A stretch of DNA of 60,760 nt from an uncultured Flavobacterium sp. (GCA_934636265.1 CAKUAD010000009.1:1-60760), one strand, 5' to 3'. Counted from the first letter of the stretch, positions 7,773-17,255 are shown. The notes: generated by a model from the sequence alone, not told the origin. Numbers and translations: made by a program.

Positions 7773-9092
7773 TTATCGCTTTTTTAAAACCGCGTCCATT
7801 GGGTTTGACTTATCTTCTATCGAGAATGCTTCGGCCGATTCGGCTGCGAGCAATGCGGCTTCGGCGGCTTCCTCTCGGGCAATCTGCGCGTCGATCATGC
7901 GTTGCAGCGCCTGGTTTCGACGTTCTTTTTCTTCCAGTTCCTCGGCAATTTCCTTTTCTTTTTTGGTCACGCCGATGATGATCCCAATGGCGATGCACGT
8001 CATCCAGATCGAACTTCCGCCGCTGCTGATCAATGGCAACGTCTGCCCGGTGACGGGAAGAATCTCGACGGCCACGCCCATGTTGACCAGCGCCTGAAAA
8101 ATGATTGGGAAGCCAAGGCCTACCACGACCAGCTTCCCAAACATAGAGTTGGCCTTGTGCGCCGCGACGATAAACCGGAAGAGCAACAACAAGTATAGCG
8201 TCAGGACGCCCAATGCGCCGGCAAGCCCGTATTCTTCAGCGATAATCGCGTAGATAAAATCAGATGACGATTGCGGAAGGAAATTCTTTTGTACGCTTTT
8301 ACCCGGGCCAAGGCCGTAAATTCCGCCTGATGCAATGGCGATTTTGGCCTTTTCAATCTGATAATCGTCCTCACCGGGTTTGTCGGACATGTAGTTGTCA
8401 ACGCGTGAAATCCAGGTATCAACGCGGTTGGGAAATGCATCGGGAAATGCCTTGACCGCCAGGATAAAAATCAAAAGTCCGCCAATGGCCAGCCCAAAAA
8501 CGGCCGCCAGATGTTTAAGGGGATACTGCCCTACAAACGTCAGCATCGCCACCATGACAAACAAAAGCGCCGCTGTAGAAAAGTTGGCCGGCAACACCAG
8601 CGCCACCGTAATAAAAACCGGAAGCCAAAGTTCTACAACCGACTGCTTGAACGTTGCCGGGACATCGCGCTTTTTTGACAGGTAACGCGCCACAAAGAGC
8701 ATCAACACGATCGAGGCCAGCGCCGATGTCTGGAACGACAGCGTCATCCCCATAAGCGGCACCTCGATCCAGCGGCTGGCGTTGGCGCCATCTATTACCG
8801 TACCTTTAAAAAGGGTGTAAGCCAACAATATCCACACAATGGGCAACAGCACTTTTGACAGCGCCCTAAAATAGTGATACGGAACTTTGTGGACCCAGTA
8901 AATCATGCAGAACCCAATGAGCAAATGCGCAAAATGACGCACCAGGTAAGCAATGGTGTTGCCCGTCCCCTTGCCCATGTACGCAAGGTTGCTACTGGCG
9001 CTGAACACCGGCATAAAAGAGAACAACGCCAGCAGGGCCACGAATGACCAGATGACTTTGTCGCCTTTAAGATTGCTCAGGAGTTCTTTCAT
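7773..9092 (-). CDS. ftsW: Lipid II-polymerising glycosyltransferase FtsW
   Basis: SEDS-family polytopic membrane protein that polymerises septal glycan strands from lipid II together with FtsI. The sequence has about ten hydrophobic helices and the signatures GLGPGKSVQK and ISSGGSSIWMT near the C-terminal half. At 439 residues it carries a ~60-residue charged cytoplasmic tail rich in Glu and Ala (KEKEIAEELEEKERRNQ onward), likely a coiled coil and longer than in E. coli. Its partners ftsI, murG and murD flank it. RodA belongs to the same family, but position inside the dcw cluster favours FtsW. Confidence 0.94.
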   Translation of the reverse strand: MKELLSNLKGDKVIWSFVALLALFSFMPVFSASSNLAYMGKGTGNTIAYLVRHFAHLLIGFCMIYWVHKVPYHYFRALSKVLLPIVWILLAYTLFKGTVIDGANASRWIEVPLMGMTLSFQTSALASIVLMLFVARYLSKKRDVPATFKQSVVELWLPVFITVALVLPANFSTAALLFVMVAMLTFVGQYPLKHLAAVFGLAIGGLLIFILAVKAFPDAFPNRVDTWISRVDNYMSDKPGEDDYQIEKAKIAIASGGIYGLGPGKSVQKNFLPQSSSDFIYAIIAEEYGLAGALGVLTLYLLLLFRFIVAAHKANSMFGKLVVVGLGFPIIFQALVNMGVAVEILPVTGQTLPLISSGGSSIWMTCIAIGIIIGVTKKEKEIAEELEEKERRNQALQRMIDAQIAREEAAEAALLAAESAEAFSIEDKSNPMDAVLKKR

Positions 9093-9248
9093 TTTTTTAG
9101 CCTTTAGCTGTCAGCAATTAGCTGTCAGTTGTTTTTCTTAAATCGGTAGTTTTAACTTTTGCTTCTGCAACTTTAAACTTAATTGAGTGTGGACTACTAT
9201 CCCTTACCGCGATCAGCTAATGGCTAATCGCCGATAGCTGACAGCTAT
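9093..9248. repeat. Short direct and inverted repeats between ftsW and murD
   Basis: TTAGCTGTCAG occurs at 9104-9114 and again at 9118-9128. At the far side, ATAGCTGACAGCTAT (9234-9248) is a perfect odd palindrome that includes the murD stop; its GCTGACAGCT half is the inverse of the left copies. The space between is AT-rich without a reading frame. This is the only gap over 60 bp inside the cluster between mraZ and ftsZ, and it resembles dispersed intergenic repeats of other flavobacteria. Confidence 0.7.
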
Positions 9249-10579
9249 AAATTGTGCACCGCCTGCTTGAATTGATTACCGCGGTCTTCGTAATTTTCAA
9301 ACAAGTCAAAACTCGCACAGGCAGGGCTCAGCAACACGATGTCGCCTTTTTCAGCCAGTCGTTGCGCGGTGCGGACGGCGTCGGGCATGCTGCCAACTTC
9401 TACCATCATGTCGACCACGTTTCCAAAGGCGTCGATGATTTTTGCATTGTCGACACCCAGACAGATGATCGCCTTGACTTTTTCACGCACCAGCGGCATC
9501 AACTCGTGGTAGTCGTTTCCTTTGTCGACACCGCCCACAATCCAAACTGTTGGGGCGGTCATGCTCTCGAGGGCAAAAAAGGTGGCATTGACATTGGTTG
9601 CTTTAGAATCATTGATATACTGCACGTTCTGGATTTTCAGCACCTTTTCCAGCCGGTGTTCGACACCCTGAAAATTTGAAAGGCTTTCGCGGATGGTTGA
9701 CTTGCGGATACCCATAAGCCGGGCTACCGACGCGGCCGCCATCGCATTCTTAAGATTGTGTTTCCCTTCCAGCGATACTTGTCCGGTTTCCATGATGAAT
9801 TCCTCTTCGTTGATGTTGATCTCCATTGTGTTTTGTTTTAGGTATGCGCCTCTTTCAAAGCTTTGGGTAAGTGAAAAAGGTATTATTTGTGCGTTAGTTT
9901 TGTTTTTATTGAGCCATTCGGCAATCGCAAGGTCATCGGCGTCGACAATCAGGAAATCCTTTTGGGTCTGATTCATCGTGATCCGGAATTTTGACGCGAT
10001 GTAATTTTCATATTTGTAATCGTATCGGTCCAGATGATCGGGGCTAATGTTGGTGATCACGGCAATGTGCGGCGCGAAAGTGTCAATTCCGTCCAGCTGA
10101 AAACTGCTGATCTCCAGCACGTACACATCAAAATCCTTCTCGGCCACCTGCCAGGCAAAACTCTTCCCTATGTTTCCGCCCAGCCCAACCTTAAGCCCGG
10201 CCGACTGCAACAGGTGATGCGTCAGCATGGTCGTCGTGGTCTTGCCGTTGCTTCCCGTAATCCCAACTATGGTGGCGTTGGTGTAGGCTGCGGCAAACTC
10301 AATTTCCGATATCACCCGCACTCCCTTTTCATGCAATTTTTTTACAATCGGTGCCTTGTCGGGAATGCCGGGGCTTTTCATCACCACATCGGCGTTGAGG
10401 ATTTTTTCTTCGGTGTGCGTATTGTGCTCCCAATCAATTCCATATTGTGTAAGAACATCCTGATATTTTTGGGGTATCGTTCCGTAATCCGAAACAAAAA
10501 CCTCATATCCTTTTTTCAATCCGAGGATGGCCGTGCCTGCTCCGCTCTCGCCTCCTCCCAAAACAACCAGCCGCTTCAT
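9245..10579 (-). CDS. murD: UDP-N-acetylmuramoyl-L-alanine--D-glutamate ligase MurD
   Basis: Cytoplasmic Mur ligase that adds D-glutamate to UDP-MurNAc-L-Ala. It has the N-terminal UDP-binding motif (VLGGGESGAGTAILGL), the ATP loop GITGSNGKTTTTML, NISPDHLDRY in the central domain and YINDSKATNVNAT in the C-terminal domain. The protein has 444 residues, normal for MurD. Its start shares one base with the mraY stop (TAATG), implying translational coupling. The stop lies in a palindrome shared with the downstream gap. Confidence 0.97.
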   Translation of the reverse strand: MKRLVVLGGGESGAGTAILGLKKGYEVFVSDYGTIPQKYQDVLTQYGIDWEHNTHTEEKILNADVVMKSPGIPDKAPIVKKLHEKGVRVISEIEFAAAYTNATIVGITGSNGKTTTTMLTHHLLQSAGLKVGLGGNIGKSFAWQVAEKDFDVYVLEISSFQLDGIDTFAPHIAVITNISPDHLDRYDYKYENYIASKFRITMNQTQKDFLIVDADDLAIAEWLNKNKTNAQIIPFSLTQSFERGAYLKQNTMEININEEEFIMETGQVSLEGKHNLKNAMAAASVARLMGIRKSTIRESLSNFQGVEHRLEKVLKIQNVQYINDSKATNVNATFFALESMTAPTVWIVGGVDKGNDYHELMPLVREKVKAIICLGVDNAKIIDAFGNVVDMMVEVGSMPDAVRTAQRLAEKGDIVLLSPACASFDLFENYEDRGNQFKQAVHNL

Positions 10580-11808
10580 TACCTGAGCTTAAGGGTTACG
10601 ATGGATAAAATCGCCAGCAAAATCCCTACGATCCAAAACCGCACGACAATCTTACTTTCATGATATCCCTTTTTTTGGTAGTGATGGTGCAGCGGCGACA
10701 TCAGGAAAATGCGTCGTCCCTCGCCGTATCGCTTTTTGGTATACTTGAAATAACTTACCTGCATCACCACCGACAGATTCTCGACCAGGAAAATTCCGCA
10801 CAAAAGCGGAATAAGCAGTTCCTTGCGGACGGCAATCGCCAATACGGCAATCACACCGCCTATGGTAAGGCTTCCGGTATCGCCCATAAACACGGCGGCC
10901 GGATATGAATTGTACCATAAAAACCCAATGAGCGCACCAGCAAACGCGGCAATAAACACCGTCATCTCGCCCGAGTTGGGGATATACATAATGTTGAGAT
11001 AGCTGGAAAAGATGACGTTGCCCGACACAAACGTGAATATGCCCAGCGCCACCACGGATATGGCCGATGTCCCGGCTGCCAGCCCGTCAATCCCGTCGGT
11101 GAGGTTTGCCCCGTTGGATACGGCCGTGATGATAAAAATGACAATCGGGATAAAGATCAGCCAGGCGTAATCCTGATAGCCGTCGCCCATCCAGCGCAAG
11201 AGTTCGGCGTAGTCAAATTCATTGTTCTTGAAAAACGGGATGGTGGTTGCGGTTGATTTTTCTTCTTTTGGAAGTTCGCGGATAACGTTTTGTGTAGGAT
11301 TGAAGCTATAACTGTTGGCCACCGTCTCGGTCCTGACGGTAACGCCCGGATGAAAATACAGCACCCAGCCTACAATCAACCCGATGCCCACCTGCCCGAT
11401 GACTTTAAAGATTCCCTTAAGGCCTTGCTTGTCTTTTTTAAAGATTTTGATGTAATCGTCAATAAAGCCGATAACACCCATCCACAGCGTGGTCACCACC
11501 AGCAACATAATGTAAATGTTGTCGAGCCTGGCCAGCAAAAGCACCGGGATGAGCGTGGCCATAATGATGATGAGTCCGCCCATGGTTGGCGTTCCTGCCT
11601 TGGCAGTCTGACCTTCGAGCCCCAGTTCGCGAACGGTTTCGCCCACTTGCTGATTGCGCAAAAAGTTGATGATGCGCTTACCGTAAATCGTTGAAATCGT
11701 CAGCGACAACAAAACCGCCATAGCCGACCGGAACGTAATGTACTGGAACACGCCTGTCCCCGGAATGTTCAGCGTATTGTGCAGATGTTCGAATAAGTAG
11801 TACAGCAT
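10579..11808 (-). CDS. mraY: Phospho-N-acetylmuramoyl-pentapeptide-transferase MraY
   Basis: Polytopic inner-membrane enzyme that transfers phospho-MurNAc-pentapeptide to undecaprenyl phosphate, giving lipid I. The conserved motifs are visible: [11 protein letters not shown], the aspartate cluster [22 protein letters not shown] and the catalytic-side MGDTGSL. The end has the [15 protein letters not shown] pattern of MraY. At 409 residues it is longer than the ~360 of E. coli owing to an extra segment around residues 155-210, usual in Bacteroidetes. It sits 3 bp after murE and overlaps murD by one base. Confidence 0.97.
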   Translation of the reverse strand: MLYYLFEHLHNTLNIPGTGVFQYITFRSAMAVLLSLTISTIYGKRIINFLRNQQVGETVRELGLEGQTAKAGTPTMGGLIIIMATLIPVLLLARLDNIYIMLLVVTTLWMGVIGFIDDYIKIFKKDKQGLKGIFKVIGQVGIGLIVGWVLYFHPGVTVRTETVANSYSFNPTQNVIRELPKEEKSTATTIPFFKNNEFDYAELLRWMGDGYQDYAWLIFIPIVIFIITAVSNGANLTDGIDGLAAGTSAISVVALGIFTFVSGNVIFSSYLNIMYIPNSGEMTVFIAAFAGALIGFLWYNSYPAAVFMGDTGSLTIGGVIAVLAIAVRKELLIPLLCGIFLVENLSVVMQVSYFKYTKKRYGEGRRIFLMSPLHHHYQKKGYHESKIVVRFWIVGILLAILSIVTLKLR

Positions 11809-11811
11809 GAC

Positions 11812-13275
11812 TTATTTGTTAAGTTGGGCCAACAATTCCTTTACGGTTTCCATGTCGTCAAAATGGTGACGCACTCCTTTTATTTCCTGATATGTCTCAT
11901 GCCCTTTTCCGGCAATAAGGATGATGTCGCCGGATTGTGCCATTTGGCAGGCAAGCTTTATTGCCTGACGACGGTCGGTCACGGCTACGGTTTTGCGTTG
12001 GTTATGAACCTCCACACCTTTTTCCATATCGGCAATGATGTCTTCCGGATCTTCGCTGCGCGGATTGTCAGACGTCAGGATAACCTGATCGCTCATGTTT
12101 GATGCGATGCCGGCCATCACCGGACGTTTGGTCTTGTCGCGATCGCCGCCGCAACCCACTACCGTTATCAGCTTTTCATTGCGCGTGCGGATATCGGTGA
12201 TGGTTTTAAGCACGTTTTCCAGTGCGTCAGGCGTGTGGGCATAATCCACGATGGCAGTTACGCCGCCGTCGGAAACCACAAACTGGAATCGGCCTGAAAC
12301 GCTTTCCAACTCTGATAAAAGCCGCAAAACTTCCAGCTTTTCCAGTCCTAATTCAACCGCAACCGCGTAAATCGCCAACAGGTTGTAGGCGTTAAACGTT
12401 CCGATGAGTCTTACCCAAACCTCGGCTTCATTCACCTTGAGCAACAATCCGCTAAGTTGACTTTCCAGAATTTGCGCCTTGTAATCAGCATATGACTTGA
12501 GCGCATAGGTGAGTTTGCGGGCGCGGGTGTTCTGGATCATGACAAGCCCGTTGCGGTCATCGATGTTGGTAAGCGCAAACGCTGTTGACGGCAAATGATC
12601 AAAGAACGATTTCTTTACGTCGCGGTAATCGGCAAATGTTGGGTGGTAATCCAGATGATCGTGTGACAGATTGGTAAAAACGCCGCCGGTAAAATAAAGA
12701 CCCTCAGTGCGTCGCTGGTGAATCCCGTGCGAGCTCACTTCCATAAAACAATACTCCACACCGGCCAGCGCCATCTCGGCCAGATAGCGGTTAATCGTCA
12801 GCGAATCAGGCGTTGTATGCGTGGCTTTGTGTTCCACTTCGTCAACCATGATTTTTACGGTCGACAGCAGTCCGGTTTTGTATCCGGCTTTTTTAAACAA
12901 CTGATAAAGCAGCGATGCGATGGTAGTCTTCCCATTGGTTCCGGTAACGCCCACCAAGCGGATGTTTTGGGACGGATTTCCGTAAAAATTGGCTGCTATC
13001 TGCGCCAGCGCGCTATTGCAATTGATGACTTCGATATAGGTGATTCCCGATTGCAAAGAATCAGGAACTTCATCACAGACAATGGCCACCGCACCCTTGT
13101 CAATCGCTGTGGTGATAAATTCGTGACCGTCGGTAACCGTGCCGCGAATGGCTACAAACACATCGCCGGCCGACACCTTGCGCGAATCGAATTCAACTTT
13201 TGAAATCTCGACGTCGGTAACGCCTTTTACCGCCTCGATACTAACTTTATAGAGCAGATCTTTTAATTTCATCAC
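11812..13275 (-). CDS. murE: UDP-MurNAc-tripeptide synthetase MurE (meso-DAP type)
   Basis: Cytoplasmic Mur ligase that adds the third residue of the stem peptide. The ATP loop GVTGTNGKTTIASL and the motif DNPRSEDP are present; the arginine in DNPR is the mark of MurE that uses meso-diaminopimelate instead of lysine. From this I infer A1-gamma type, meso-DAP peptidoglycan, consistent with the L,D-transpeptidases elsewhere in the window. The protein has 487 residues. Its start overlaps the ftsI stop by 4 bp and mraY follows after 3 bp. Confidence 0.97.
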   Translation of the reverse strand: MMKLKDLLYKVSIEAVKGVTDVEISKVEFDSRKVSAGDVFVAIRGTVTDGHEFITTAIDKGAVAIVCDEVPDSLQSGITYIEVINCNSALAQIAANFYGNPSQNIRLVGVTGTNGKTTIASLLYQLFKKAGYKTGLLSTVKIMVDEVEHKATHTTPDSLTINRYLAEMALAGVEYCFMEVSSHGIHQRRTEGLYFTGGVFTNLSHDHLDYHPTFADYRDVKKSFFDHLPSTAFALTNIDDRNGLVMIQNTRARKLTYALKSYADYKAQILESQLSGLLLKVNEAEVWVRLIGTFNAYNLLAIYAVAVELGLEKLEVLRLLSELESVSGRFQFVVSDGGVTAIVDYAHTPDALENVLKTITDIRTRNEKLITVVGCGGDRDKTKRPVMAGIASNMSDQVILTSDNPRSEDPEDIIADMEKGVEVHNQRKTVAVTDRRQAIKLACQMAQSGDIILIAGKGHETYQEIKGVRHHFDDMETVKELLAQLNK

Positions 13276-15287
13276 GACAGTTCAAGGGTTATGACGCTAC
13301 CTTTTGCCAGGGTTTCGCCCGGCTTGAGCGATTGCTTTTTCACTTTTCCGGCTCCAACGGCTTTTACCCTGAGCCCAAGATTTTCCAAAAGAGCCACAGC
13401 GTCCATACCGGACATTCCGGTTACATTGGGGACATACTCATTTTTTGCCGCGGCTTTGGTATAATACTGCTGAAAACTTTCTTCCTGGAATCGGATACTT
13501 TTGTTCAAGTCGTTGACTTTGTTAGTCGCCGGAACATCGGTAAAGATTTTTTGGGCGATGCGTTTAAACACCGGACCGGCCACATCGGCACCGTAATAAC
13601 GTTCAGTTGACGTGTCCGGATCGTGGATAACGACTATGCAGGAATACAGCGGTTTATCGGCGGGAAAATAACCCACAAACGACGAGATGTAATGCATGTC
13701 GCGTCCGCCGTTGTTGGCGTACCCGGCCTGTGCGGTCCCGGTTTTTCCGGCCATCGAGAATTCTTTTGAGTATTGACTTTTGGCAGTGCCCCGCTTTACG
13801 ACGTTTTCCAGGACAACCTTTATTTGTGCGACCGTCTCCGGCGAACAGATGCGCGGATTGATCACATCAGTGTTATACCTTTTGATCACGCGGTTCCACT
13901 CCCGGATTTCCGATACAAACTGCGGTTTGACCATCACACCGTTATTGGCTACGGCATTGTAATACGTCAGGATTTGCAAAGGTGTCAGCATCACGCCGTA
14001 TCCGTATGCCATCCACGGAAGTGCAATGCCGCTCCATCCTTTTTTGCCGGGCTCCGGAATAAACGGCGCACCTTCGCCTTCAAACGGCAGACCCAGTTTT
14101 TTACCCAGTCCAAAGCGGTGCAAATGATCCAGAAACTGCTTGGGATTGTCTTTGTAATTCTCGTGAACCGCTTGGACAATCACGGTGTTTGACGAAACTT
14201 CCAATCCACGGGCCAGCGAGATTTTGCCCCATCCGCCTTTTTTTGAATCGACTACGGCAAATTCATTGCGACGACCAAAAAAGATTTTGCCGCCCTTGCT
14301 GTCGTAAACCTTGCCGGTATCCACCTTTTTGTCTTCAAGGAGCGCCATCAAACCCGCCAACTTGTAGGTTGATCCGGGTTCGTGAGATTCGGCTACGGCA
14401 TAGTTGATAGTTTCGTAATATGTAGAATCTTTGTGGCGGCCCAGATTGGAAATGGCCTTGACCTTTCCGGTGCGGGTTTCCATGACCACGACGCAGCCGT
14501 GATCGGCCTTGTTGTCTTTTAACGCCTTGAGCAGCGCGTGGTGCGCAATATCCTGGATGTAAACGTCGATGGTTGAAATCACATCGTATCCGTCCTGAGG
14601 CTCGGCGTCGTTGACATCGCGGATTGGTTTCCACTGCCCTTTGGCGATTTTTTGCTTAAGGACGCGGCCGTCTTTGCCGTTGAGATAATTTCCAAACGCC
14701 TTTTCGATGCCCTTGCCCTGCATTTCGCCATTGGCCGAGATTCGCTCATAGCCGATAGTCCTGCGCGCAATTTCGCCGATGGGGTGTTTGCGTACGGTTT
14801 TCTGTTCAGTGATGAGCCCGCCTTTGTATGCGCCCAGATTAAAGAGCGGAAACTTTTTAAGGCGCATGTATTCGGTATAGCTCCGCCCGCGGGCCAAAAG
14901 CATGTAACGGTTTTTATCGGCCCGGGCCTTGCGCAAATCGGCATTGTACTCACCGGCTGATTTTTTGCCTAACAGAACGTAAAGCGAATCAGCCAAAGCC
15001 TTGACATTCTTTTCAAAATCCTGCGACTTGGGCGCCACGGCATCAAACCGTATGTCGTAATTTGGAATGGACGTCGCCAGCAAACTTCCGTCGGCCGAAT
15101 AAATATTGCCTTTATTGGCGGGAATCACAAAGTACTTGACCGACCGCTCTTTGGCCAATTTGCGCCATTTATCACCCTCAACCCACTGAATGTTGGTAAG
15201 TTTGACGATAATGCCAACCGCAACAAAGAACATGAGCAGCGCCACGAGGTAAATGCGGTACGATATGTTCTTGTTTTCTACTTCCAT
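13272..15287 (-). CDS. ftsI: Septal peptidoglycan transpeptidase FtsI (PBP3), with PASTA domain
   Basis: Class B penicillin-binding protein that crosslinks septal peptidoglycan with FtsW. One N-terminal membrane helix (about residues 11-30) is followed by a dimerisation domain (EISANGEMQG region) and the transpeptidase domain. Catalytic motifs are complete: SxxK as STYK at 306-309, SxN as SSN at 365-367 and KTG at 515-517. Residues ~618-671 form a C-terminal PASTA domain (YVPNVTGMSGMDAVALLENLGL), a lipid II or muropeptide sensor absent from E. coli FtsI but common in Bacteroidetes. The protein has 671 residues. It overlaps ftsL by 10 bp and murE by 4 bp. Confidence 0.97.
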   Translation of the reverse strand: MEVENKNISYRIYLVALLMFFVAVGIIVKLTNIQWVEGDKWRKLAKERSVKYFVIPANKGNIYSADGSLLATSIPNYDIRFDAVAPKSQDFEKNVKALADSLYVLLGKKSAGEYNADLRKARADKNRYMLLARGRSYTEYMRLKKFPLFNLGAYKGGLITEQKTVRKHPIGEIARRTIGYERISANGEMQGKGIEKAFGNYLNGKDGRVLKQKIAKGQWKPIRDVNDAEPQDGYDVISTIDVYIQDIAHHALLKALKDNKADHGCVVVMETRTGKVKAISNLGRHKDSTYYETINYAVAESHEPGSTYKLAGLMALLEDKKVDTGKVYDSKGGKIFFGRRNEFAVVDSKKGGWGKISLARGLEVSSNTVIVQAVHENYKDNPKQFLDHLHRFGLGKKLGLPFEGEGAPFIPEPGKKGWSGIALPWMAYGYGVMLTPLQILTYYNAVANNGVMVKPQFVSEIREWNRVIKRYNTDVINPRICSPETVAQIKVVLENVVKRGTAKSQYSKEFSMAGKTGTAQAGYANNGGRDMHYISSFVGYFPADKPLYSCIVVIHDPDTSTERYYGADVAGPVFKRIAQKIFTDVPATNKVNDLNKSIRFQEESFQQYYTKAAAKNEYVPNVTGMSGMDAVALLENLGLRVKAVGAGKVKKQSLKPGETLAKGSVITLELS

Positions 15288-15625
15288 AAACGTTCAAAAA
15301 AACCGGGTTCGGGCTTTTTGGTTACTTTGATTTTTACAGGCGGTGCCGACGAGGGAAAGATTTCTTTTTCCTTCATCTTTTCAGACACGGTCGACTCCAT
15401 CTTGAGTTTCATCAGCTCTGACCGCCTGTCGACGAATTCTGAGCGGAGTTCCTTTACCTCGCCGGTGAGTTCGGCAATTCTGAACACCTTTTGCTCGTAG
15501 CGGTTGGTGTTGGCAATCATCACAATAGCCAGCACTATCAAAAACACAATAAACCGCCAATTCTTAACCGCATCCTCGTTGATGAGGAAGCGCGCCTTGA
15601 GGATATTGTAGATATTGTGCTTCAC
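15278..15625 (-). CDS. ftsL: FtsL-like cell division protein
   Basis: A 115-residue bitopic protein: about 23 cytoplasmic residues, one membrane helix (RFIVFLIVLAIVMIANT, around residues 24-40) and a periplasmic heptad-like coiled coil (IAELTGEVKELRSEFVDRRSELMKLKMES). This is the architecture of FtsL, which with FtsQ and FtsB activates FtsWI. Sequence conservation in FtsL is very low, so the call rests on topology and location between rsmH and ftsI. The start overlaps rsmH by 4 bp. Confidence 0.88.
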   Translation of the reverse strand: MKHNIYNILKARFLINEDAVKNWRFIVFLIVLAIVMIANTNRYEQKVFRIAELTGEVKELRSEFVDRRSELMKLKMESTVSEKMKEKEIFPSSAPPVKIKVTKKPEPGFFERLWK

Positions 15626-16518
15626 AGTTTTTGGGCTACCCGCAATTTTGCGCTTCGTGCGCGGTTGTTGATGCTTATTTCGGCCTGGGTTGGGACAATG
15701 AGTTTTTCGACGATGGCAAACGGCACGCTGAAATTTCCAAACATGTCGCGCTGCGGCTCGCCTTCAAACATTCCGTTGCGCATGAATCGCTTAACCAAGC
15801 GGTCTTCAAGTGAATGGTATGAGATGACGCTCAGCCGTCCGCCGGGCTTTAAAACCTCCAGCGATTGCTCCAGAAATTCCTTTAGAACGTCGATTTCCTG
15901 GTTGACTTCGATGCGGATGGCCTGATAAATCTGCGCCAGTATTTTATGGGCTTTGTGCTGTGGAATCAACCGCGCCAGCACCTTCTTGAGTTCTTCAGTA
16001 TTTTTGATAGGCTTTGCCATTCGCGCCTCGACGATGGTACGCGCAATGACGGGAGCATTTTTGAGTTCGCCGTATTCCAGAAACAGTTTGCGCAGCGCCG
16101 ACTCATCGTATTGATTGACCACGGTAAAGGCATCCAACTCGCCGCGACGACTCATCCGCATGTCGAGCCCGGCGTCAAAACGGGTTGAGAATCCGCGCTC
16201 GGCAACGTCAAACTGATGCGACGATACACCCAAATCAGCCAGAATCCCATCAACCTCCTTTACGCCGTGAAAACGCAGGAAGCGCTTTAAGAACCTGAAG
16301 TTTTCCGGGATCAACACAAACCGCGGATCGTTTATCGCATTGGCTTGCGCATCCTCGTCCTGGTCAAAACCAAACAGGCGGCCATTGGGCCCCAGACGGC
16401 GCATAATCTCACGCGAGTGCCCGCCTCCGCCAAATGTGACGTCGACATAAGTGCCGTCGGGCTTGATGTTGAGCCCGTCGACCGTTTGCTTTAAAAGCAC
16501 CGGATTATGATATTCCAT
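15622..16518 (-). CDS. rsmH: 16S rRNA (cytosine1402-N4)-methyltransferase RsmH
   Basis: SAM-dependent enzyme that methylates N4 of C1402 in the 16S rRNA decoding centre. The family start EYHNPVLLKQTVDGL is followed by the SAM-binding loop VDVTFGGGGHSREI, GFDQDEDA and ILADLGVSSHQFD; SYHSLEDRLVKRF appears near the C-terminus. I choose the ATG at 16518 (298 residues) because homologues begin MEYHNPVLL; upstream ATGs at 16527 and 16530 would add three or four residues. The start lies inside the end of mraZ, so the two are translationally coupled. Confidence 0.96.
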   Translation of the reverse strand: MEYHNPVLLKQTVDGLNIKPDGTYVDVTFGGGGHSREIMRRLGPNGRLFGFDQDEDAQANAINDPRFVLIPENFRFLKRFLRFHGVKEVDGILADLGVSSHQFDVAERGFSTRFDAGLDMRMSRRGELDAFTVVNQYDESALRKLFLEYGELKNAPVIARTIVEARMAKPIKNTEELKKVLARLIPQHKAHKILAQIYQAIRIEVNQEIDVLKEFLEQSLEVLKPGGRLSVISYHSLEDRLVKRFMRNGMFEGEPQRDMFGNFSVPFAIVEKLIVPTQAEISINNRARSAKLRVAQKL

Positions 16519-16978
16519 TATCGCCATCATTCAAATTCCCCATTACATCCTCGGCCAGATCGGCAAAATCAATTTCAGTGTTGTCGAGAGATTTTTCATA
16601 AAGGGTTTTATCCCAAATCTCTATGATGTTCACGGCAGACGCTAAAACCACCTCGCTATCGATAGACGCATACGCCTTGAGATCTTTGGCGATAAGCAAG
16701 CGGCCTGCACTGTCAATTTCAACCAGCTTTACCCCCGCGGTAAACCGCCGGATAAAATCATTGTTCTTTTTGACAAAGCGGTTGAGCTTGTTGATACGGG
16801 TCATCATGGCGTTCCACTCGGTCATAGGGTACAATTCCAGACAGGGCTGAAAAACCGAACGCTTCAAGACAAACCCGTCCTGAAGCGCGGCTGCCATCTG
16901 CTTTTTAAGCGGCGCCGGAAGCATCAGCCTGCCTTTGTCGTCGGCTTTGCACTCGTATGTCCCGATGATTGGTTCCAC
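16505..16978 (-). CDS. mraZ: Transcriptional regulator MraZ
   Basis: DNA-binding protein of the SpoVT/AbrB fold that controls the dcw cluster and commonly represses its own promoter. Two MraZ half-domains carry the expected D-x-x-x-R motifs: DDKGRLMLP and DSAGRLLIA. The frame is open upstream, but I place the start at the GTG at 16978 (157 residues, VEPIIGTYECKADDKGR), because MraZ proteins begin near this point and the region further up contains a promoter-like element and three MraZ-box-like repeats. It is the first gene of the cluster and overlaps rsmH. Confidence 0.93.
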   Translation of the reverse strand: MEPIIGTYECKADDKGRLMLPAPLKKQMAAALQDGFVLKRSVFQPCLELYPMTEWNAMMTRINKLNRFVKKNNDFIRRFTAGVKLVEIDSAGRLLIAKDLKAYASIDSEVVLASAVNIIEIWDKTLYEKSLDNTEIDFADLAEDVMGNLNDGDNGIS

Positions 16979-16998
16979 GTATCCTAACTTAATTGAAA

Positions 16999-17006
16999 CA
17001 AAAATA
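16999..17006 (-). promoter_or_regulatory. Promoter -7 element of mraZ / dcw cluster
   Basis: The minus strand reads TATTTTTG, matching TAnnTTTG, 20 nt upstream of the chosen GTG start. No exact TTG is found at the -33 position; that region is occupied by the MraZ-box-like repeats, so promoter activity probably depends on or is blocked by MraZ. Confidence 0.6.
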
Positions 17007-17015
17007 GAAAGATTT

Positions 17016-17040
17016 TCCCACCACTTACCACTTCCTCCCA
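17016..17040 (-). promoter_or_regulatory. MraZ box: three 5-bp repeats at 10-bp spacing
   Basis: On the minus strand the order is TGGGA-GGAAG-TGGTA-AGTGG-TGGGA: three TGGNA repeats each separated by 5 bp, the arrangement known for MraZ operators in other bacteria (TGGGN with 5-nt spacers). It lies just upstream of the -7 element and covers the -33 region, which fits autorepression. Confidence 0.8.
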
Positions 17041-17247
17041 CTTTTGTTGATAAGTTTTCCACTTATTAACTTTGTGTTAAGACCGTTGAAAATCAGCCAT
17101 CAATACCTGCTTCGCGCTGCAGTCAGGCATTATCCGATAACCGACGCTGTCAATCAGACCCGCAAATCAGTAAAATGACGGGAGGTGGAACCATTGGACG
17201 CTGATAAAAAACCATGGCGTGATTCTCTGTACTTACTGCAGAACTGC

Positions 17248-17255
17248 TATATTTG
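17248..17255 (+). promoter_or_regulatory. Promoter of the alpha/beta hydrolase-engB pair
   Basis: TATATTTG is a perfect TAnnTTTG, with CTG (one mismatch to TTG) 18 bp upstream at 17227-17229. It rules out an in-frame TTG at 17253 as the start, since that codon lies inside the element. Confidence 0.6.

Noticed and set aside
9197..9211. Possible third copy of the structured element (minus strand reads GGTAAGGGATAG)
   Set aside because: Only the 5' box is similar; the matching GGATAGCCCGAC part and the pairing triplet are absent.
16979..17062. Longer MraZ N-terminus starting near 17062
   Set aside because: The extra 28 residues would be encoded by the promoter and the MraZ-box repeats, and homologues start near the GTG at 16978.
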